NCBI RefSeq assembly: GCF_021155765.1
Contig: NC_060112.1
Span: 8,556,001 to 8,620,000, forward strand
Direction of reading: 5' to 3'
Origin: Diprion similis
Lineage: Eukaryota; Arthropoda; Insecta; Hymenoptera; Diprionidae
DNA: 64,000 nucleotides
In this document: positions 58,473 through 64,000 of the stretch, one piece after another
How positions within the stretch are numbered: the first letter of the stretch is position 1
Layout: each line of letters opens with the position of its first letter
The notes under the pieces: generated by a model
What the model saw: only the letters and a program-made list of their open reading frames with translations
Told to the model about the DNA's origin: nothing
The model's database searches: none
Made by a program: the position numbers and the translations under genes

Positions 58473-59844
58473 TCTAAAGAAATCTAATCCCAAGAGTAAA
58501 ACTCAGAAACATTCTGTGACACAAGTTAAAAATCAACATTTTCAAAATGTGCCTCAGTAATTAACTTTAAGGATAATCATGTTTTAGAGTAATGTTCAGA
58601 ACATTCATATGAAAATATTGACTTATCGGGTTCAACATTGTACCCCTTGTTCCTTTGAAACAAATGAATATCTAATTTTCACTGAAGTTCATGAAAATAT
58701 CTACTCAAACCTAAATCCAATACAATATCTTGTTCATAGTGCTCCGAACATCATCCAGTAACATGAATGTCCGGAAGGAATCCCTCTGTCGCAGAAACCG
58801 TTATAAGGTTCTTTGTTTTTAACTTGTGCCACTAGATAACTTTTGCATTGCAGATTCCATTTCCAATCTTAGGATGAGATTTTTTGTTTCGAACAGTGTT
58901 AACATGGGATGCAGAATTAATTGTAATAAATGGAGATTCACAAACTCTCAGTTTCAATGAAGGACCATTGTAAGAGTATAAAATTGAATCTGGTTTCAAG
59001 CTTTCAATAAGTTACCGGATGACTCCCTGATAAAGATTCATCATAAAAAAGTTAGCCAGCAAGTAAGTCCTATTGTAGACAAAGTGATCATTTGTAACGT
59101 GTACTAGTAAGTGAATGCATTCCTTAGACCTTGCTGGGGTTGAACGAGGCTCAAGCACGGATGATAGCTGCAACTAGCTAGTCAGATGATACTGTCGATT
59201 AATATTGACTTTAAAGACATTTTCAACTGAAGTTATCCAACATTTTTAGATTGAGATTGGTTCAGTTTACCCATCAAAATTCATCCTTGGAATCTGATTT
59301 AACACTTGAAACACTATTCATCTGAATTGAATACCAAGAGAGTGAAAAATAAAATATCAAAACAGCCGATAATAAAATTTGAAAAATAATGTGGACCAAT
59401 AATACTGCTTGGATTACAATGGTGCACGGAATGATTGCTCTGTAAAATTAGTTAGCAGCAATTGTTGAATAACAAACTTATTACTATTGGCTCGATAGAT
59501 CTAAAATAATGGAATATTCAAACACCATGATCTGTAGCGTGTCGTGCTCTTCAATTTTGCCACGACTGATGTTCAGAAGGTGGCGATGACCAGAAGAAAT
59601 TCCTTCGGATACCTGTTGTCTAATGGAACAACGGAACAACCAGGTTCGATGGTTGGAACGGTGGCACCAATCGAGAAACTAGGGTCCTAGCCACCAAAAC
59701 GTTTTGACCATCAGGTAAGGTATGATTTTCATCCTATTATCCAAACTTGAAACTTTAAGTCTGTCAGAACAAACGAATTTTATCATTGAATACATGTGAA
59801 AATATTGTAATATGCAAATATCATAGCATCAGAAATTTACTTAC

Positions 59845-60330
59845 ACGCTTCAACGCCTGACAACTTTAGTCTCGCTTCGATGATGGTTGTTTCCCACCTG
59901 AAAATATTAAAAGATATTATCATCAGACAAGAGCTTCTAATTGTTTTGGATACCACTAATTTTCAATAAATTGCGACAGAAAAACGAATTGCTACTTTTT
60001 GTACTCCTAAGCTTTGTGTTTCAAGATACACTATTTCTTTTATTCCTTGTTACTGATTTTATTTTAATATTTCATGTTCATCGGCACTGATTACTGGCTT
60101 CCGGAGCACTGCACTGTAACAAATCTACTCTGGAGCAACCTTCTACTGGGTTTCAACAATCCATTTATTTTTAATTTTATGTAAATAAAGAATCTGTTTG
60201 AAATAAACAATATTTTTACTTACCTGCCTCAGTTTGTCTAGACTCCCACTCGTTGATGACGTTCCACATTTAATTTCAGTTTTCTTCTTTCAATAAATAA
60301 CTGATCCAATTTCTGTAGCTTTTGATATTT
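59845..60330 (-). CDS. Possible minus-strand exons inside the TIR element
   Basis: Reading inward from the right TIR, a minus-strand frame gives KYQKLQKLDQLFIERRKLKL, a Lys/Leu-rich coiled-coil-like segment, ending at a TAG just before a strong donor GAGGCAG|GTAAGT (60,224). A second strong acceptor-donor pair (TATTTTCAG|GTGGG at 59,897 and GAAGCGT|GTAAGT at 59,845) bounds a 53-bp exon. The splice signals are good, but I cannot join the pieces into one long frame, so this may be a noncoding or decayed transcript. Confidence 0.22.
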
Positions 60331-60578
60331 GTTTCTCCATTGACGCCTTTATTGTGTCGATTAAATATCTGCTAATATCAACTACGGTATTGCTGAATGA
60401 CACTTTTCTTAGAAAATTCACGATAAGTAGGAATAAATATCAACATAACCTCAATACGCTACTTTACGCGCGAGATATTCAGAGCCTTGTCACATTTCGT
60501 GTACGTTGGTCGCCTTGGTTAGCTGACGAAAATTACTCCGCGGGGCAATTTCGCTGACCAATGAAATTGAATCATCTG

Positions 60579-60622
60579 GCGCATGCGCAGTTCCTGTTTA
60601 GTTTCTAGAGATGGTCCCGGTA
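60579..60622 (-). repeat. Right terminal inverted repeat (44 bp)
   Basis: Exact reverse complement of 57,928-57,971, including the TGCGCATGCGC palindrome. A CCAAT box (TGACCAATGAAA) lies immediately inside it near 60,556, again suggesting inward promoter activity. Confidence 0.9.
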
Positions 60623-62369
60623 GAGACGACACCTGTTCCCGTAAGCCCTACAGAGAAGCTTTTACTGGTAGGTGCAATGCAACATATAGACATAGAGACA
60701 GAGAGACGTAGCTGTATTTTCCGTCGACTGCATGTTGGATGTCGATTTGCGGTGCAGCCGAAGCAGCAGCGTTAAATAACGGTATGCGGTATGACTGGTG
60801 TACGACTGCACGTAAAAAGATGGACGCACCACTCTTTGGTGAAGGTTTAGTGTGCACGTAAGTAAATAGGTAGTGCGAAACAAAATTGCACCGCGGGAAA
60901 GCCATTCAGCAGCAACGATTTGCGCTCTCGTTTTTTCTTTACCGCTATTTCCGGTTCACCGTCAATGCACCGAGAACCTATTATCGAGAGACGTTCGTAA
61001 GTTTCACAGACATTTGTAGCTTGTGAGAGCGGTCGAGATTTGAAAACAAAGTTACGAATCGAATTTCGACGGAAATAAAATCTGAATTCTTCTTACTTAC
61101 ACTTTTTCATTATTTTCAAAAATTGGCACTTAACGATTGCTGCGATAATTGTCAAATGAAAATACATTTTTGATACTTCTGATATTTTGTAATGATTATT
61201 CGTTGTATTTTGACATTTTTAACACTTCCGATCATTATTATATCATCAGTTCTTTTTTTTTATCCAAAGAAAATTCAAAGTTTTATCTATATATATTGAC
61301 TCGACGATGCGAATTTAATTTAGAGGATAAAAATTATTAAATAAAAGAAAGAAAATCGAACTGGAATCTTCGCAGAACAGAAACATCGCAACGTTTCATC
61401 CGACAAAGGGACAATGTTGTAAGCAAAAATGTAAAACGATTTCACTCGAGTTCAACTGAAAGTATTCCTTGTATCAAAGATTCATTCGGAATAATAAGTG
61501 AGTTGCAAATTGTGCTTGAAACACTTGCAAATATTTATGCGTACGTATCAATCGACTGAAAATTTTATTTTGAAAAACAGCCGTTATGATTCTTCGATAC
61601 AAAAGACTAGAATGTTTTTTCTCTTATCTCAATGTCTGAAATCCGTATAAATACATTGTAATAATATAAGTGACCGTGAGTTCCAGACTCCTGAATGATG
61701 CATACAATCGTCACTGGCTTTCTTTTCATTTATATACACGGACATCCAGCATATAAATCCACACACTCGATACACAGTGAATATAAAAAGGAAATAGGTG
61801 GTTATTTTATCTATAAGGCCAGTTTAAGGCCATTAGGACACCTGCTGGTTACTTGTTACTAGCAAATTTGCACCAGATATACATGCTCAAGTGCATACTA
61901 CGTATGCACTCGGAGATTGCGAGCAAATTCTTCCGGTAATTCTTGTCCCCGATAAACACGACGTGTTCCAAGTTTACTAGATATATACATATAGGTATAT
62001 CTATCGAGAAACGGTAAACCGTATCAGATAAATATCAAGCCTATATTTTGAAAAGTAGTATATTGGTAATGATCGCCGATAAGACTGTCAAGGAATCGTT
62101 AAAAATTATGGAAGAGTGTCCTGTTTTCCTGGAATTTCAATAATTCATCCTGACGTATAATCTCGACAGATTTTTCAAATCACCCTTAAACCTAACGATG
62201 CACGTCGGGGTCAAGGGATCTACAGTCAAAACGAGAAGTTAGGAAAGATGAAAGTTAGCCTTTTAAAAACGTCCAGCAATTTTATTTAAGCCAATGATAG
62301 TCGATACGAACGAAATAATATTCCTACTATGTGAGAGAAATCAATCGGAGCGAATTCGAATAGCTCAAG
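60623..62369. other. Intergenic DNA, nothing supported
   Basis: A modest GC-rich patch at about 60,640-61,030 carries overlapping short frames in several phases. The rest is AT-rich. No gene, RNA or clear element was seen. Confidence 0.4.
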
Positions 62370-62907
62370 ATAAGGGCCATTCAAGTATTAATTAACGCTA
62401 AAACAGGGGTGGGCCGTTCAGAAAAACGTTATCAATTGTTAGCCTATTGTAGTAGGCATTCCAGGCAAAAGTTAGCTGACAAAGAAAATTCAAAGTGTGT
62501 GCTCAAAGCCAACACAAGAGAAATAAAAAATTTTCTTTAAAAGATAGTATTGATAACGCATGAATTTCTCAGTGATAATATCTTAACAAATATAATGTTT
62601 ATTGCAAGCATCTATAAGGAAAGACAATACATATAATGTATTAAATACTCAATGAATAATGAATTCACGTTTTACTGAACATGGTTATGTGTATTAATAA
62701 TTGGTAATAATTAATATTTAAGCAAGAAGAAATTGATCAGGATGTGACTATAAATGGTATTTCTGCCAGCCCCAGGTGATAAATCCATTAGCCAATAAAC
62801 TTTTCAAAAAGCGTCAGCTAACAGAAAAGGTTATCATCGTTATCACTGGGAGTGGGACGCAAAAATGTGCAAAAATGCGTTAGCTAATGCTCGAATGAGC
62901 CCTAAGA
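62370..62907. mobile_element. Inverted-terminal-repeat element, about 540 bp
   Basis: The left end AAGGGCCATTCAAGTATTAA and inner TTAACGC are mirrored by GCGTTAGCTAATGCTCGAAT and GAGCCCTTA-type sequence at the right end, at about 75 per cent match. A second inner inverted block (AACGTTATC ... GTTAGCTGAC against GTCAGCTAAC ... GTTATCATCGTTATC) extends the arms. No coding capacity. It is consistent with a decayed MITE. Confidence 0.55.
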
Positions 62908-64000
62908 AATAAAAAAAATATAGGAAAATGTTCTTTAATTACAATGTTTAAATCGATTAAGCCATGGTGTTTTTGGTCAGGTTCTAATATTTCTGGGCTA
63001 TCAAAAGTCTGGAAAATATAAGTACGCTCTTATGACGTTAAGGTGATTTAAAGTCAAGTGTAGCGTGATTAGTGCCCTTCTTGCCCTTTAATTTCTTCGA
63101 CACCATAAATTGCAAAAAAATTCATAAAAATGTTTTTAAGGTTGAATTTTATTTCCCATGGTAGAGACTACATACATTTCAAATGTTCTTGACATTTGGA
63201 ATTATTGCAGTTCCACTCAACCCGTTAAATTTTCTATAAACAAAGAAAAAAAATTCATATCCAAGATCAGAATTAAATACATATAATCCCTACTAGACGA
63301 CGTACGATAAAAAAAAAAAATAGCAATTATATAAAAATGTATATCCGCGTTGTGTCGACAACCGACCTTAGCAAGTCGACGTGAACTTTTGACGTTGAGC
63401 AAAACGATGAAATTCCAACATACACCAAGTCGTGCGTATAATAAATGAGACGAGTTGCGAGATGCGCGAAGATTCTTTCCTTATAGGTATACACGTGCAT
63501 AGATAAAGCTGTACAATTGCAGGAGAGGCGCGAGTCTGTCGACGACGTCGAGTGTTGCAAGGAATTTCAAAGGCAAATCACATCTCCGTATTATCTTAAC
63601 ACCCATATCATGAGCTGCACAGCAGTAAGTATAAGCCTTTCTATTCGAATATAGGAGAATATTAATTGAAGGCAACCGATTTGCACTACGCAGCCCTACT
63701 TTCTGTTCGACTAATCACAAATCAAACAACGAGTTCACCCGACACACCGGTATTAAAAGCAAGTTTTCACAAACGATTGGCCACCGAACGACTCTACAAT
63801 CGTTAAGTAGGCATGCGTAAAATTGCAAGGTAAGAAAACAAAAAAAGAAAAAAAAAAAACCTTTGAAAATTTTAAACGGTCAAACCATATTCCGTCATTA
63901 TTTTCAATATTGTGCTCTAAAATTGAACGTAATGTCCCGAATAGCTAGTATAAACGGGGGACGAGACTCGGGGATAATAATGCAAACGAGAGAAAACCCG
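62908..64000. other. AT-rich right end of window, nothing supported
   Basis: Short A-runs near 63,309 and 63,852 and several short frames on the minus strand. None has protein-like composition or a recognisable motif. Confidence 0.4.

Larger units (their letters stand above)
57928..60622. mobile_element. 2.7-kb element with perfect 44-bp terminal inverted repeats
   Basis: The sequence at 57,928-57,971 (TACCGGGACCATCTCTAGAA, continuing through AACTGCGCATGCGC) is the exact reverse complement of 60,579-60,622. Identity stops abruptly on both inner sides and no longer similarity is seen outside. If the outermost TA is the target-site duplication, the TIRs are 42 bp beginning CCGGGACC, consistent with a TA-inserting superfamily such as Tc1/mariner; that assignment is inferred. 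The interior holds spliceable ORF fragments on both strands but no transposase that I recognise, in particular no visible DDE/D pattern. Alternatives are a non-autonomous element that captured host exons, or an inverted segmental duplication. Confidence 0.7.

Overview
The window reads as insect nuclear DNA, most likely hymenopteran. It is AT-rich with GT-AG introns, has a large satellite array and many short inverted-repeat elements, and carries recognisable metazoan genes. The exact taxon is an inference; a sawfly would fit, but nothing here proves it.

Layout. Bases 1-12,888 are one uninterrupted head-to-tail satellite of about 41 monomers of about 312 bp. The array runs off the left edge and carries higher-order structure: multi-monomer blocks recur at offsets of about 3,120 and 3,430 bp. 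Just right of the array edge lies a possible orphan 3' coding exon (13,628-13,802, +). A complete two-exon HIG1-domain gene follows (14,547-14,933, +), best called HIGD2A-like. It lies tail-to-tail with a large minus-strand gene that I reassembled from eight exons (40,422 down to 17,232). That gene is a rhotekin orthologue of 521 residues with an HR1/REM Rho-binding helix, an anillin-homology region, a PH domain and a Ser-rich tail. Every splice phase closes. Its first intron is 19.4 kb and holds foldback/MITE-like elements, a possible alternative first exon (23,204-23,172), a GC-rich island and an unrecognised Cys-containing ORF. A GC-rich, GA-rich region at 40.9-41.8 kb is the likely promoter side.

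From 41.8 to 54.7 kb I see mostly noncoding DNA with a few weak ORFs and a long (ATTC)n tract. At 55,524-56,262 (+) there is a complete two-exon secreted Kazal-type protease inhibitor, with two adjacent foldback repeats just upstream. At 57,928-60,622 lies a 2.7 kb segment bounded by perfect 44-bp inverted repeats with a TA at each end, containing splice-competent ORF fragments on both strands. This looks like an undescribed DNA transposon or a gene-carrying non-autonomous element. The right end (60.6-64 kb) is noncoding apart from another inverted-terminal-repeat element at 62,370-62,907.

The three confident genes are functionally unrelated: mitochondrial respiratory assembly, Rho signalling/cytoskeleton, and secreted protease inhibition. 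They show no operon-like logic. The most unusual content is the satellite's duplication history, the 44-bp-TIR element and the paired hairpins near the Kazal gene.
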